Shown: positions 33,601-41,940 of the stretch, piece by piece
Numbering within the stretch: the first letter of the stretch is position 1
Layout: each line of letters opens with the position of its first letter
Source: Nonomuraea sp. NEAU-A123
GTDB taxonomy: Bacteria; Actinomycetota; Actinomycetes; Streptosporangiales; Streptosporangiaceae
Length of the DNA stretch: 64,000 nt
Assembly (NCBI RefSeq): GCF_018603905.1
Contig: NZ_JAHFZZ010000004.1
Location: 310,001 to 374,000 of the forward strand
Reading direction: 5' to 3'
Program-made: the position numbers and the translations under genes
The notes under the pieces: model-generated
Database searches by the model: none
Seen by the model: only the letters and a program-made list of their open reading frames with translations
Told to the model about the DNA's origin: nothing

Positions 33601-36291
33601 GTCGAGGAACACGTCTTCGAGTCGGGGGCCGTGGCCGTTGGTGGAGACGGCGGCGCTGAGCAGCACCGATACCGGGCCCGCCGAGACCAGGCGGCCTCTG
33701 TGCATGACCACGGCGTGGCTGCACGTCTGCTCGACCTCGGCCAGCAGGTGGCTGGAGACGATCACCGTACGGCCGTCGCGGGCGTAGCGCTTGAGCACCT
33801 CGCGCATCTCCCTGATCTGGGGCGGGTCGAGGCCGTTGGTGGGCTCGTCGAGCACGAGCAGGTCGGGGAGCCCGAGCATGGCCTGGGCGATCGCCAGCCG
33901 CTGCCGCATGCCCTGCGAGTAGGTGCGTACGGCCCGATCCAGCGCCTTGCCCAGATCCGCGATCTCCAGCGCGTCGTCGAACCGGGCGTCGGCGGTGGGA
34001 CGGCCGGTGGCGGCCCAGTAGAGCTCGATGTTGTCGCGGCCGGACAGGTGCGGCAGGAAGCCGGGTCCTTCGACGAACGACCCGAGTCTGGACAGCACGG
34101 GCGCGCCGGGGGTCACCCGGTCGCCGAAGATGCGGACCTCACCGGCGTCGGGGTGGATGAGCCCCAGCATCATGCGCATCGTGGTCGTCTTGCCCGCGCC
34201 GTTGGGACCCAGCAGACCCAGCACCTGACCGCGCTCGACCCGGAACGACAGGTTGTCCACGGCCAGCTCGCCGTTGCGGTAGGCCTTGGTGAGCCCGCTG
34301 ATCTCCAACGGCACCGCCTCGTCTGGCGACGGGTCAGAGGTGAACGGGTCGCCGTCCGCCACAAAGGTGCCGGAGTGGTTGCCGTCCTTCTGGGCGGTGG
34401 TGGTCTGGCCGTTGTCCGACACGAAGGTGTCGACGCCGCTGTCGTCCATCTGGACGGTGGTGGACCCGCTTCCGTCCCGGACGGTGGCGGCCTTTCGGGT
34501 GAAGGGGGTGCGGCGGCGGGATGGTGTGCGGCCGGTGGCCAGGATGATGGCGGCCAGGGCGATGGCGGCCAGCGGCATCGCCCACACCCACCACGCCACC
34601 CCGGTCGTGGGTGCGGCCAGTGCGGCCACCGTCGGTACGGCGAGGGCGGGGGCGGCCAGGCCGATCCGGTAGGAGGCGGGTTCGGCGGGTGTCGCGTAGC
34701 CCATGTCGGTCGTGGTCACCGCCAGCCGCAGCCGGTGTCCCACCGCGAAGCGGAAGTCGACGGCGGGCAGCGTGACCGTGGTCTCCACGCTCTCGGCGCC
34801 GTCCGGAACCGTCACGCGCAGCGGCGAGACCAGCCCGGCGGGCAGGTTGGGCGGCTGGGCGGTGTCGGCCACGTCGTAGAGCTTGGCGAACAGCGTCACC
34901 TGGCCCTTGCCGTAGACCTTCAGCTTGACCGACGGGCTGCCGGTGAGCTGGAGCGGCGCGGTGAGCGGCGCCGACTCGAAGGTGGCCACCTGGCCGGGCA
35001 TGTCGAGCCCGACGCTGAGGTTGGTGGTGCCGCCCCCGCCGAGCAGGCCGCCGACGCCGGGCACCGTGGAGATGGAGGCGGGGGAGCCGCCGGGCGGGTT
35101 GGCGATGTTCTGTTCGGGGCCGGTGAGCGGGATCGCGGTGGTGGCGGTGCCGCCGAGGCCGGGGTAGGAGCCGGACTCGGGGTGGAGCCTGATGCGCTGG
35201 CGGGTGCCCGGGTCGCGGCCGCCGTCACGGGTGACGGTGAACTTCTGCGGGACCGGTGAGCCGTCACCCTTGAGGTAGTGGCCGAACCAGCCGGCCGTCT
35301 GGTCGTAGAGCCAGTCGACCTCGCCGTTGCCGCCGTCGTGGCCGCCGTCGAACCAGGCCAGGCTCACCGGCGTGCCGGCCGAGGCGATCGCCTTGGCGTT
35401 GGCGTCGGCCTGGCCGAGCGGGAACAGCGAGTCGCGCTGCCCCTGGATGAGCAGCGTCGGCGCCTTGATGCGGCCGGCCACAGCGACCGGGCTGGACTTG
35501 CGCAGCAGCTCGATCGCCTCGGGCGTGGCCCGGCCGGTCTTGGCGACCTGCTGGTACATCTCGCAGACCGCGGGCAGGAACCTGCCGCACCTGGCCTGCT
35601 CGGCCGTCAGCGGCACGCTCTGCTGGGTGAGCGCGCCGAGCCCCTGAGCGGCGCCGCCGCCCTGGACCGGGGCGCCGCGGCCGAAGAAGAAGCCCGCCCA
35701 CATGCGCTTGAACACGCCGTTGGCCGGGCCCTGGCCGCCACCGTCGGGGAACAGCGCGTCGGCCAGGTCGGCCCAGGTGATCTGCGGCACGATCGCGTCC
35801 ACGCGGGTGTCGTAGGCGGCCGCCATCAGCGAGATGGCCCCGCCGTAGGAACCGCCCGCGATGCCCACGCGCGGGTCGCCGGCCGCGTCGAGCCGGACCT
35901 CGGGCCGCTTGGCCAGCCAGTCGATGAGCTGCTTGACGTCCTTGACCTCGTAGTCGGCGGAGTTGAGCGCGATCTCGCCGGTCGAGCGGCCGAAGCCGCG
36001 CGCCGACCAGGTCAGCACCGCGTAGCCGTCCTGCGCCAGCCGCACCGCCTGCTGGCGGACGCTCTGCTTGCTGCCGCCGAAGCCGTGCGCGAGCAGCACG
36101 GCAGGCGCCTTCCCGCCACCCGCGGCCGGGAAGAACGTCGCGTCGAGCTCGACCCGCTGGTCATCGGCCGGCCCGTCCACGACGGAGATGCGCTGGTCGA
36201 GACCCCGCACTTCGGGCGCGGACGGCCACACCAGCCACGTCACCACCCCGGCGAGGGCGAGCACCGCGACCAGCGCGGCCACACGTTTCAT
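33580..36291 (-). CDS. Fusion of membrane-anchored alpha/beta hydrolase and ABC transporter ATPase
   Basis: A 903-aa two-part protein. Residues 5-22 form an N-terminal anchor. An alpha/beta hydrolase of the CocE/X-Pro dipeptidyl-peptidase type follows: LLAHGFGG, nucleophile GGSYGG with Ser 148, Asp in GQRDSLFPLG, His in DGGHDGG, and a beta-sandwich PepX_C-like domain (about 345-550). A second membrane helix (about 563-586, VWAMPLAAIALAAIILA) leads into a linker carrying two 18-residue repeats (about 607-645). The ABC ATPase then shows Walker A GPNGAGKTT near 695, signature YSQGMRQRLAIA and Walker B LLVLDEPTNGLDP. The topology puts the hydrolase outside and the ATPase inside. Its permease partner is encoded downstream. 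Confidence 0.88.
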   Translation of the reverse strand: MKRVAALVAVLALAGVVTWLVWPSAPEVRGLDQRISVVDGPADDQRVELDATFFPAAGGGKAPAVLLAHGFGGSKQSVRQQAVRLAQDGYAVLTWSARGFGRSTGEIALNSADYEVKDVKQLIDWLAKRPEVRLDAAGDPRVGIAGGSYGGAISLMAAAYDTRVDAIVPQITWADLADALFPDGGGQGPANGVFKRMWAGFFFGRGAPVQGGGAAQGLGALTQQSVPLTAEQARCGRFLPAVCEMYQQVAKTGRATPEAIELLRKSSPVAVAGRIKAPTLLIQGQRDSLFPLGQADANAKAIASAGTPVSLAWFDGGHDGGNGEVDWLYDQTAGWFGHYLKGDGSPVPQKFTVTRDGGRDPGTRQRIRLHPESGSYPGLGGTATTAIPLTGPEQNIANPPGGSPASISTVPGVGGLLGGGGTTNLSVGLDMPGQVATFESAPLTAPLQLTGSPSVKLKVYGKGQVTLFAKLYDVADTAQPPNLPAGLVSPLRVTVPDGAESVETTVTLPAVDFRFAVGHRLRLAVTTTDMGYATPAEPASYRIGLAAPALAVPTVAALAAPTTGVAWWVWAMPLAAIALAAIILATGRTPSRRRTPFTRKAATVRDGSGSTTVQMDDSGVDTFVSDNGQTTTAQKDGNHSGTFVADGDPFTSDPSPDEAVPLEISGLTKAYRNGELAVDNLSFRVERGQVLGLLGPNGAGKTTTMRMMLGLIHPDAGEVRIFGDRVTPGAPVLSRLGSFVEGPGFLPHLSGRDNIELYWAATGRPTADARFDDALEIADLGKALDRAVRTYSQGMRQRLAIAQAMLGLPDLLVLDEPTNGLDPPQIREMREVLKRYARDGRTVIVSSHLLAEVEQTCSHAVVMHRGRLVSAGPVSVLLSAAVSTNGHGPRLEDVFLDLIGQQS

Positions 36292-36339
36292 GCTGGTGAG
36301 CCTACTTTCCGCACCTGAGAAACCCCTGAGACGGACGGG

Positions 36340-36774
36340 TCAGCCCAAGATCGCGTAGACGGTGGACGCCCGCGCGGCCGACTCGGCGGCTCCGTCGGCC
36401 GTCAGCGTGACCTCCGAGAAGGCCAGCGTGCGGCCGAGCTTGGAGATGCGCACGTCGATGAGCAGATCCTGGCCCGCGACCGGCCGCTGGAACGTCGTCG
36501 ACTGCTGCACCGTGGTCATCGGCACGAACCCGCCCCGCGCCGAGGAGATCGCGATGACCGTGGCGGTGTCGGCGGCGGCCATCATGGCCTGGCCGCACAG
36601 CCCGCCGCCCTCCCTGGCCAGCGCGTCGGACCAGGGCAGGCACACCACCGCGTGGCGCTCGCCCAGCTCCCGCACGCGCAGCCCGAGCTGCTGGATCCAG
36701 GGCGCGAAGTAGTCGCGCAGAATGGCCTCACCGTCTTCTGGAGTCACCGGCCCATCATGCACGCTGGGAACCAT
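36340..36774 (-). CDS. PaaI-type hotdog thioesterase
   Basis: A ~144-aa hotdog-fold protein of the acyl-CoA thioesterase (PaaI/4HBT) type. CGQAMMAAADTATVIAI is the central hotdog helix with its Asp, FVPMTTVQQSTTFQRPV the following strands, and LLIDVRISKLGRTLAFSEV the last core strands. ATG 36774 would share its bases with the divergent P450 start; GTG 36747 (VTPEDGEAIL), giving 135 aa, is an equally good start that leaves room for a promoter. It lies 48 nt upstream of the hydrolase-ABC gene on the same strand. Confidence 0.82.
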   Translation of the reverse strand: MVPSVHDGPVTPEDGEAILRDYFAPWIQQLGLRVRELGERHAVVCLPWSDALAREGGGLCGQAMMAAADTATVIAISSARGGFVPMTTVQQSTTFQRPVAGQDLLIDVRISKLGRTLAFSEVTLTADGAAESAARASTVYAILG

Positions 36775-38140
36775 GAGCGAGGAGACGCGGCGAGAGCCTG
36801 TGGACAACTTTCCACCACGGACGCCGCCTGTGGACAACCCGCCGACGCCGCAGATGCCGCTGCCAGTAGGTGATGTCTTCTTGCCGTCCACGTACGCGCA
36901 GGCCGTACCGTACGAGCTGTATGACCGGCTGCGGCGGGAAGCCCCCGTCTGCAGGATTCCGGAGCCGGCCGTGGGTCCCTGGCGCGAGGGGCCCGGCTAC
37001 TGGGGCGTGTTCCGGCACGCCGATGTCAAGCACGTGCTGCGCGCGGCCGATGACTTCTCCTCGCACCTGGGCGCCACGCAGATCCGCGACCCCGACACCC
37101 CCGCCGACCTGGCCTTCGTACAGGCGATGATGCTGAACACGGACCCGCCTGACCACTCCCGGCTGCGCAGGATCGTGGCGGCCGCGTTCACGCCGCGCGC
37201 CGTGCGGGCGCTGGAGCGGACGATCGCCGAGCGGGCCGCGTCGCTGTTCGCCGCGGGCACGTGCGACTTCGTGGAGATCGCCGCCGACCTGCCCGTCTGG
37301 ACGCTCGCGCACGTCATGGGCGTGCCGGACGAGGACAGGCGGCTGCTGTACGACTGGGCGTCCCGGGTGATCGGCTACCAGGACGCCGACTACGCGGGTC
37401 TGTCCACGGCCGACGCCGCGTCGCTCAGCCCGATCGGCCGTCTCGCCACCGCCTCCCGTCCGCGGCTCGAACCGGGCATGAACCCCCGCTCCAGGGCGGC
37501 GTTGGCGGACATGTTCGCGTACGCGCACGCCCTGGCGGAGGCCACACACGGCGAGTCGGTCATGGCGGCGATGATGGACGGCGGACTGACCGAGGCGGAG
37601 TTCGAGAACATGTTCTTCCTGTTCGCCGTCGCCGGAAACGAGACGCTGCGCAACGGCATCCCCGGCGGCCTGCTCACCCTCCTCGACCACCCCGCCGAGC
37701 TGGCCCGCCTGCGCGCCGAGCCGTCCCTGCTCGGTTCGGCGGTGGAGGAGATGCTGCGGTTCTGGCCGCCCGTCATGGACTTCCGCCGTACGGCCACCCG
37801 CGACCTCACGCTCGGCGGCCGGCGCATCCGGGCGGGCGAGAAGGTGGTCGTCTACCACGCCTCCGCCAACCGCGACCCGTCCGTCTTCCCCGACCCCGGC
37901 CGGTTCGACGTCGCCCGCACCCCGAACGACCACGTCAGCTTCGGCTTCGGCCCGCACTTCTGCCTCGGCGCCCACCTGGCGCGCGTCCAGTTCCGCGCGG
38001 TCTTCACCGAGCTGCTCTCATGGGACGTCGAGCTCGCGGGCGCGCCCGTCCGGCTCACCTCCAACTTCCAGAACGGGCTCAAACACCTCCCCGTACGGCT
38101 GACCCGCCACCGCGGAAAATCGGTTGACCTCGGCTCATAG
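36773..38140 (+). CDS. Cytochrome P450
   Basis: A 455-aa soluble bacterial P450. The I-helix motif is AGNET (in FAVAGNETLRNG), the K-helix ExxR is EEMLR, and the heme loop is FGFGPHFCLGAHLAR with Cys near residue 397. The AGNET form is typical of CYP125/142-like sterol or terpenoid hydroxylases, though the family cannot be fixed by eye. The first 27 residues are Pro-rich with a repeated PVDN, encoded over two DnaA-box-like 9-mers; ATG 36854 (MPLPVGDVFLP) may be the true start. It needs ferredoxin partners encoded elsewhere. The methyltransferase gene follows after 10 nt. Confidence 0.92.
   Translation: MSEETRREPVDNFPPRTPPVDNPPTPQMPLPVGDVFLPSTYAQAVPYELYDRLRREAPVCRIPEPAVGPWREGPGYWGVFRHADVKHVLRAADDFSSHLGATQIRDPDTPADLAFVQAMMLNTDPPDHSRLRRIVAAAFTPRAVRALERTIAERAASLFAAGTCDFVEIAADLPVWTLAHVMGVPDEDRRLLYDWASRVIGYQDADYAGLSTADAASLSPIGRLATASRPRLEPGMNPRSRAALADMFAYAHALAEATHGESVMAAMMDGGLTEAEFENMFFLFAVAGNETLRNGIPGGLLTLLDHPAELARLRAEPSLLGSAVEEMLRFWPPVMDFRRTATRDLTLGGRRIRAGEKVVVYHASANRDPSVFPDPGRFDVARTPNDHVSFGFGPHFCLGAHLARVQFRAVFTELLSWDVELAGAPVRLTSNFQNGLKHLPVRLTRHRGKSVDLGS
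36799..36837. promoter_or_regulatory. Two consensus DnaA-box-like 9-mers, 30 bp apart
   Basis: TGTGGACAA occurs at 36799-36807 and again at 36829-36837; it is the complement of TTGTCCACA, the actinobacterial DnaA-box consensus. They lie in the putative 5' coding region of the P450, or in its promoter if translation starts at 36854. Confidence 0.4.
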
Positions 38141-38150
38141 GCTCGGCCGC

Positions 38151-38969
38151 ATGGAGGAGATCGACTATCTTTCCGTCAACCGCGCCAACTGGGACGAACG
38201 CGTCCCCATCCACGTGGCCAGCGACTTCTACGACGTCGCCGCGTTCCGGGGCGGAGCCGGCACGATCAGGGAGTTCGAGCTGGCCGAGGTGGGCGACGTG
38301 ACCGGCCGCGACCTCGTCCACCTGCAGTGCCACTTCGGCCTCGACACGCTCTCCTGGGCGCGGAGAGGGGCCCGGGTGACCGGGCTCGACTTCTCCGAGA
38401 CCGCCATGACCAAGGCCCGGGAGCTGGCCGAAGACGCGGGGATCGGGGCGAGGTTCGTCGCGGCCGACGTGTACGACGCGGCCGAGGCGCTGGGGGAGAC
38501 CTACGACATCGTCTACACCGGCATCGGCGCCCTGGTCTGGCTGCCCGACCTCACCCGGTGGGCGCGCACGGTGGCGTCGCTGCTGCGGCCGGGCGGGTTC
38601 CTGTATCTGGCGGAGTTCCACCCCTTCGCCGACATCCTGGACTCCGAGACGGGGACGACGGTGACGTACGACTACTTCGACCACGGCCCCCAGGTGTGGC
38701 GGTTTCCGCACACGTACACCGGCTCCGAAGTGCTGGAGAACGACACGACGGTCCAGTTCCAGCACGGCATCGGCGAGGTGGTCAGCGCGGTGGCCGCCGC
38801 CGGGCTGCGGGTGGAGTTCCTGCGCGAGCACGACCACACGCTCTACCTCCGCTTCGGCACGCTGCGGCCCGACGGCCCGCGGTTCCGGCAGCCCGAGGGC
38901 AGACCGGCGGTCCCGCTCATGTACTCGCTGCGCGCCTCAGCCAGTGGCGGATCGTCTCCGGCAGTCTGA
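38151..38969 (+). CDS. SAM-dependent methyltransferase
   Basis: A 272-aa class I methyltransferase. The N terminus NRANWDERVPIHVAS is typical of a common actinobacterial group. Motif I is VHLQCHFGLDTLSWARRGA, the acidic motif II GLDFSETAM, then VYTGIGALVWLPDL and LLRPGGFLYLAEFHPF. The substrate is unknown. ATG 38151 lies 10 nt after the P450 stop, so the two are likely co-transcribed; the methylation could act on a P450 product, which is inference only. Confidence 0.9.
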   Translation: MEEIDYLSVNRANWDERVPIHVASDFYDVAAFRGGAGTIREFELAEVGDVTGRDLVHLQCHFGLDTLSWARRGARVTGLDFSETAMTKARELAEDAGIGARFVAADVYDAAEALGETYDIVYTGIGALVWLPDLTRWARTVASLLRPGGFLYLAEFHPFADILDSETGTTVTYDYFDHGPQVWRFPHTYTGSEVLENDTTVQFQHGIGEVVSAVAAAGLRVEFLREHDHTLYLRFGTLRPDGPRFRQPEGRPAVPLMYSLRASASGGSSPAV

Positions 38970-39049
38970 CCCCGAACCGCTCATACCAGGCAGATCACGA
39001 GTGACATGGGCGCATTGTTCCTGAGGAAAGGCATCGTAAGATTTCCGCC

Positions 39050-40237
39050 GTGAAGGCTCCCGCAATCATCAAGACCGCCGCCGACTGGGCCTTGCCGTAC
39101 TGGACCCGGGGGCAGGCGGGGCGCGAGACGCCGCCCGACCTGTTCAGGGTCCTCTACTACGGCTGGCTGGTGGCGCTCACGTTCAAGCTGCTCGGCTCGG
39201 CCTGGGACGTCTCGTGGCACTTCAAGTGGCTGCGCGACGACCTGGCGCCTCCCCACCTGCTCAACTCCGCCGGTACGGCCCTGGCCCTCGCACTGACCGT
39301 GATCCACGGCTACACCGGCTACGGCGTGGACAAGGCGGCGCTGAGGCTGATCCAGTGGGGCACCGGGGTGTTCCTCGTCGCCGTGCCGCTCGACCTGATC
39401 AACCACCGGGTCAACGGCCTGGACATCACCTCGTGGAGCCCGTCCCACCTCATGCTCTACACCGGCACGTTCTTCATGATCGCCGGGGTGATCCGCGGCT
39501 GGTTCATGGGCGCGCCGCCCGGCAGGGAGCGCACGGTCATGCTGGGCGCCTACTTCGCGTTCTTCCTGGAGAACGTGCACTTCCCCGAACAGCACCAGGA
39601 GTACGGCATCCTGTCGATCGGCGCCTGGGACAACCACGCCCCCTACGCCGAAGACATCCTGCTGCGGTTCGCCGCCGACCAGATGGGCCGCCCGGTCGAC
39701 GGGGTGATGATGACCCGCTTCTCCCTTCCCGTGCCGGATTTCCTGTATCCGGTGTACGCGGTGGTCGTCGGGGTGACCGTGCTGGTCGTGGCCCGGATGA
39801 TGATCGGCAGGTTCGGCGCGGCGACGCTGGTGGCCGCCTCCTACGTGGGGTTCAGGGCGGTGGTCTGGCCGATGCTGACGTTCACCGGCTTCCCGCCGTC
39901 CGCGGTGCCGTTCTTCCTGGTGATCGGCGGCCTCTGCGTGGACCTCGCGTTCGCGGTGCGGCTTTCCTCGCGTGGTCTGGCGCCGGTGCGCGCGGTGCTC
40001 GGGGCGGCCGCGGCGACGGCCGCCGTCTACGGTGCGCTGGTCGCGCAGAGCTCGATCATGGGCCAGGTGTACGGCGCGCTGAAGGGGCAGACCGGCCTGC
40101 TCGGCGCGCCGCCCCTGGTCATGTCGTCGGCCGTCTGGGCCGGGCTGGGGTTGATGGCCGCCTGGCTGGCCTGCGAGTGGTTCGCGACGCGGCGTCAGCC
40201 GATCGAGGCCCGGGTGATCGCCACCGCCACGCCGTAG
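39050..40237 (+). CDS. Multi-pass membrane protein of unknown function
   Basis: A 395-aa integral membrane protein with about nine to ten helices. Conserved-looking polar features sit at helix ends: SAWDVSWHFKW, APPHLLNSAG, INHRVNGLDITSWSPSHLM and ENVHFPEQHQEYG, rich in His and Trp and suggestive of metal or heme contact. I recognise no named family, although similar proteins accompany copper genes in actinobacteria. It starts at GTG 39050. Its end overlaps the convergent copD-like gene by 43 nt, so it is on a separate transcript. Confidence 0.8.
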   Translation: MKAPAIIKTAADWALPYWTRGQAGRETPPDLFRVLYYGWLVALTFKLLGSAWDVSWHFKWLRDDLAPPHLLNSAGTALALALTVIHGYTGYGVDKAALRLIQWGTGVFLVAVPLDLINHRVNGLDITSWSPSHLMLYTGTFFMIAGVIRGWFMGAPPGRERTVMLGAYFAFFLENVHFPEQHQEYGILSIGAWDNHAPYAEDILLRFAADQMGRPVDGVMMTRFSLPVPDFLYPVYAVVVGVTVLVVARMMIGRFGAATLVAASYVGFRAVVWPMLTFTGFPPSAVPFFLVIGGLCVDLAFAVRLSSRGLAPVRAVLGAAAATAAVYGALVAQSSIMGQVYGALKGQTGLLGAPPLVMSSAVWAGLGLMAAWLACEWFATRRQPIEARVIATATP

Positions 40238-41220
40238 GCCAGCCCCATCAGGGCGACCTCGGCCGCCACCCAGCCGACCACGGCCGTGGGTTCGGCCCGG
40301 CGGATGAGCGGCATCAGCCGGAACCGGACGTGCGCGGCCAGCGGCACCACCAGCGCGGTGAGCATCAGCTTGACCACCACCAGCACCCCGTAGTGGCTGG
40401 TCACGATGGCGCCCGGCAGCTCCACGCCGGGCGTCAGCGCCATCGTGCCGAGCCCGGTGATCAGCCCCGACAGGCCGACCAGCAGCAGGCAGACGGTCGC
40501 CATCCTGGAGAAGCGCGGCAGCGCGACGGCCAGCAGCGACGGGCGCGGCGCGACGAACACCGCCGTCGCCACCAGCCCGCCCGCCCACGCCGCCGCGCCC
40601 ATCACGTGCGTCTCCATCGCGATCATGATGGGGTCGTGCCAGACGGAGTTGACCGCGTGACCGGTCACCGGAATGGGCAGCAGACCGAACAACGCCACGA
40701 TGATCCGCAGCTCGGCGGGCACCTTCTCGCCGAACCGCACCGCCATCAGCCCGATGCCCGCCGCCATGAGCGCGCACGCGGCGCTGAACAGGAGCCCCTG
40801 GCCGGTGCCGACGCCGTCGACGTACGCGGCGATCATGCCGAGTGTGGGCAGGCCGCCCGGGTTCAGCTCGGCCGTCTGGAACACGATGGTCAGCAGCGCG
40901 CAGACCGCCCACACCCACGCGGCGGTGACGGTGAGCGGCCGCGTCCTGCGCAGGACCGGCTCGGTCAGCTCAGGCGCGTCGAAGCCGAGCAGCTTGGGCA
41001 CCAGGCTCAGCCCCACGACGGCCACGGCGGCCAGATCGAGCAGCACCCGCACGACCGGCAGCCCGTACGCCACGATCGGCCCCGGCATCGGGATGCCCGG
41101 CACCGCCTCCTGCGCGGTGAACGTGCTGGCCACCACGGCCGCGACGATCGCGCACACCGCGAACGCCCCGACCACCCAGCGCCCGCCGACCCGCGGCCTC
41201 GGGGGAGCGGCGATCGTCAC
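40195..41220 (-). CDS. copD: CopD-family copper resistance membrane protein
   Basis: A 341-aa membrane protein with about eight to nine helices matching the CopD/YcnJ family. Conserved His residues appear in PVTGHAVNSVWHDPI, METHVMGAAAWAGGL and VTSHYGVLVVVKLML. CopD proteins work with CopC in copper uptake or handling across the membrane. GTG 41220 overlaps the CopC stop as GTGA, so the pair is translationally coupled. Confidence 0.9.
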   Translation of the reverse strand: MTIAAPPRPRVGGRWVVGAFAVCAIVAAVVASTFTAQEAVPGIPMPGPIVAYGLPVVRVLLDLAAVAVVGLSLVPKLLGFDAPELTEPVLRRTRPLTVTAAWVWAVCALLTIVFQTAELNPGGLPTLGMIAAYVDGVGTGQGLLFSAACALMAAGIGLMAVRFGEKVPAELRIIVALFGLLPIPVTGHAVNSVWHDPIMIAMETHVMGAAAWAGGLVATAVFVAPRPSLLAVALPRFSRMATVCLLLVGLSGLITGLGTMALTPGVELPGAIVTSHYGVLVVVKLMLTALVVPLAAHVRFRLMPLIRRAEPTAVVGWVAAEVALMGLAYGVAVAITRASIG

Positions 41221-41852
41221 GCGTCCGCCCTCTCGCCGCCACGAGTGTCACCGTCGCGGTCGCCGGTCACAACGCGGCCCGCGGCCTCGCCGACCCGTGT
41301 GTCGCCATCGGGCGCCGGGGTGCGAGCGCGGCGCAGGGCCACGGCCGTGCCGGCGGCCAGCACCAGCAGCGCTCCCACGATCCAGACGACGGCCATCCCC
41401 GCCCCGCCGTTCGCCGCCGCTTCGGCGGCGTCGGCTCCGGTGGCGCCCTGGGCCGGGTCTTGCGTGCCGGAGTCCTTCTGCACGGCCGTGGCGTCCGCCG
41501 CGAGGGTGAAGCCGATCTTGCCCGTGACCGGATGCCCGTCGGCCGACAGGATCCGGTAGCCCACCACATAGGCTCCGCCCGCGCGCAGCGGTTTGACCTT
41601 GACCGACACCTTCTCGGCGGCGACCTCGGCCGATCCGTCGGCCCACGCCGTGCCGTCGGCGCCGGTCACGCCCACCTGCGCGTATCCCTGGCGTACCGCC
41701 TGGTCGAAGACGAGCGTGATCCGCGCGGGCGCGGCGGTCAGCGTCGCCCCGTCCTTGGGATCGCTGCCGACCAGCACGTTGTGCGCTTGCGCCGGGAGAG
41801 CGACGCCCACCCCGGCGAACGCGAGCAGCACGATCACGCATAGCCGCCTCAC
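41217..41852 (-). CDS. copC: CopC-family copper-binding exported protein
   Basis: A 211-aa protein. A Sec signal ends at ALPAQA (about residue 23), so His 24 becomes the N-terminal ligand of the mature protein, the usual Cu(II) site, together with the His in LSADGHPVTG. The CopC beta-barrel (about 24-118) is followed by an Ala/Gly-rich linker, a C-terminal helix (VVWIVGALLVLAAGTAVAL) anchoring it to the membrane, and a charged tail. I place the start at GTG 41852, because the GGAGG ribosome site overlaps the upstream in-frame GTG at 41858. Confidence 0.9.
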   Translation of the reverse strand: MRRLCVIVLLAFAGVGVALPAQAHNVLVGSDPKDGATLTAAPARITLVFDQAVRQGYAQVGVTGADGTAWADGSAEVAAEKVSVKVKPLRAGGAYVVGYRILSADGHPVTGKIGFTLAADATAVQKDSGTQDPAQGATGADAAEAAANGGAGMAVVWIVGALLVLAAGTAVALRRARTPAPDGDTRVGEAAGRVVTGDRDGDTRGGERADA

Positions 41853-41940
41853 GAACACCTCCAGTTTCGCCGCCGGGCGGGCCGGTGAACCGTGCCCTAC
41901 AACTCAACGATCGTTTCCAGAACCCGCATATCGTCTCACC

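Noticed and set aside
36799-36837. DnaA boxes as a chromosomal or plasmid replication origin
   Set aside because: Only two boxes, no A/T-rich unwinding region and no dnaA, dnaN or rep gene nearby.
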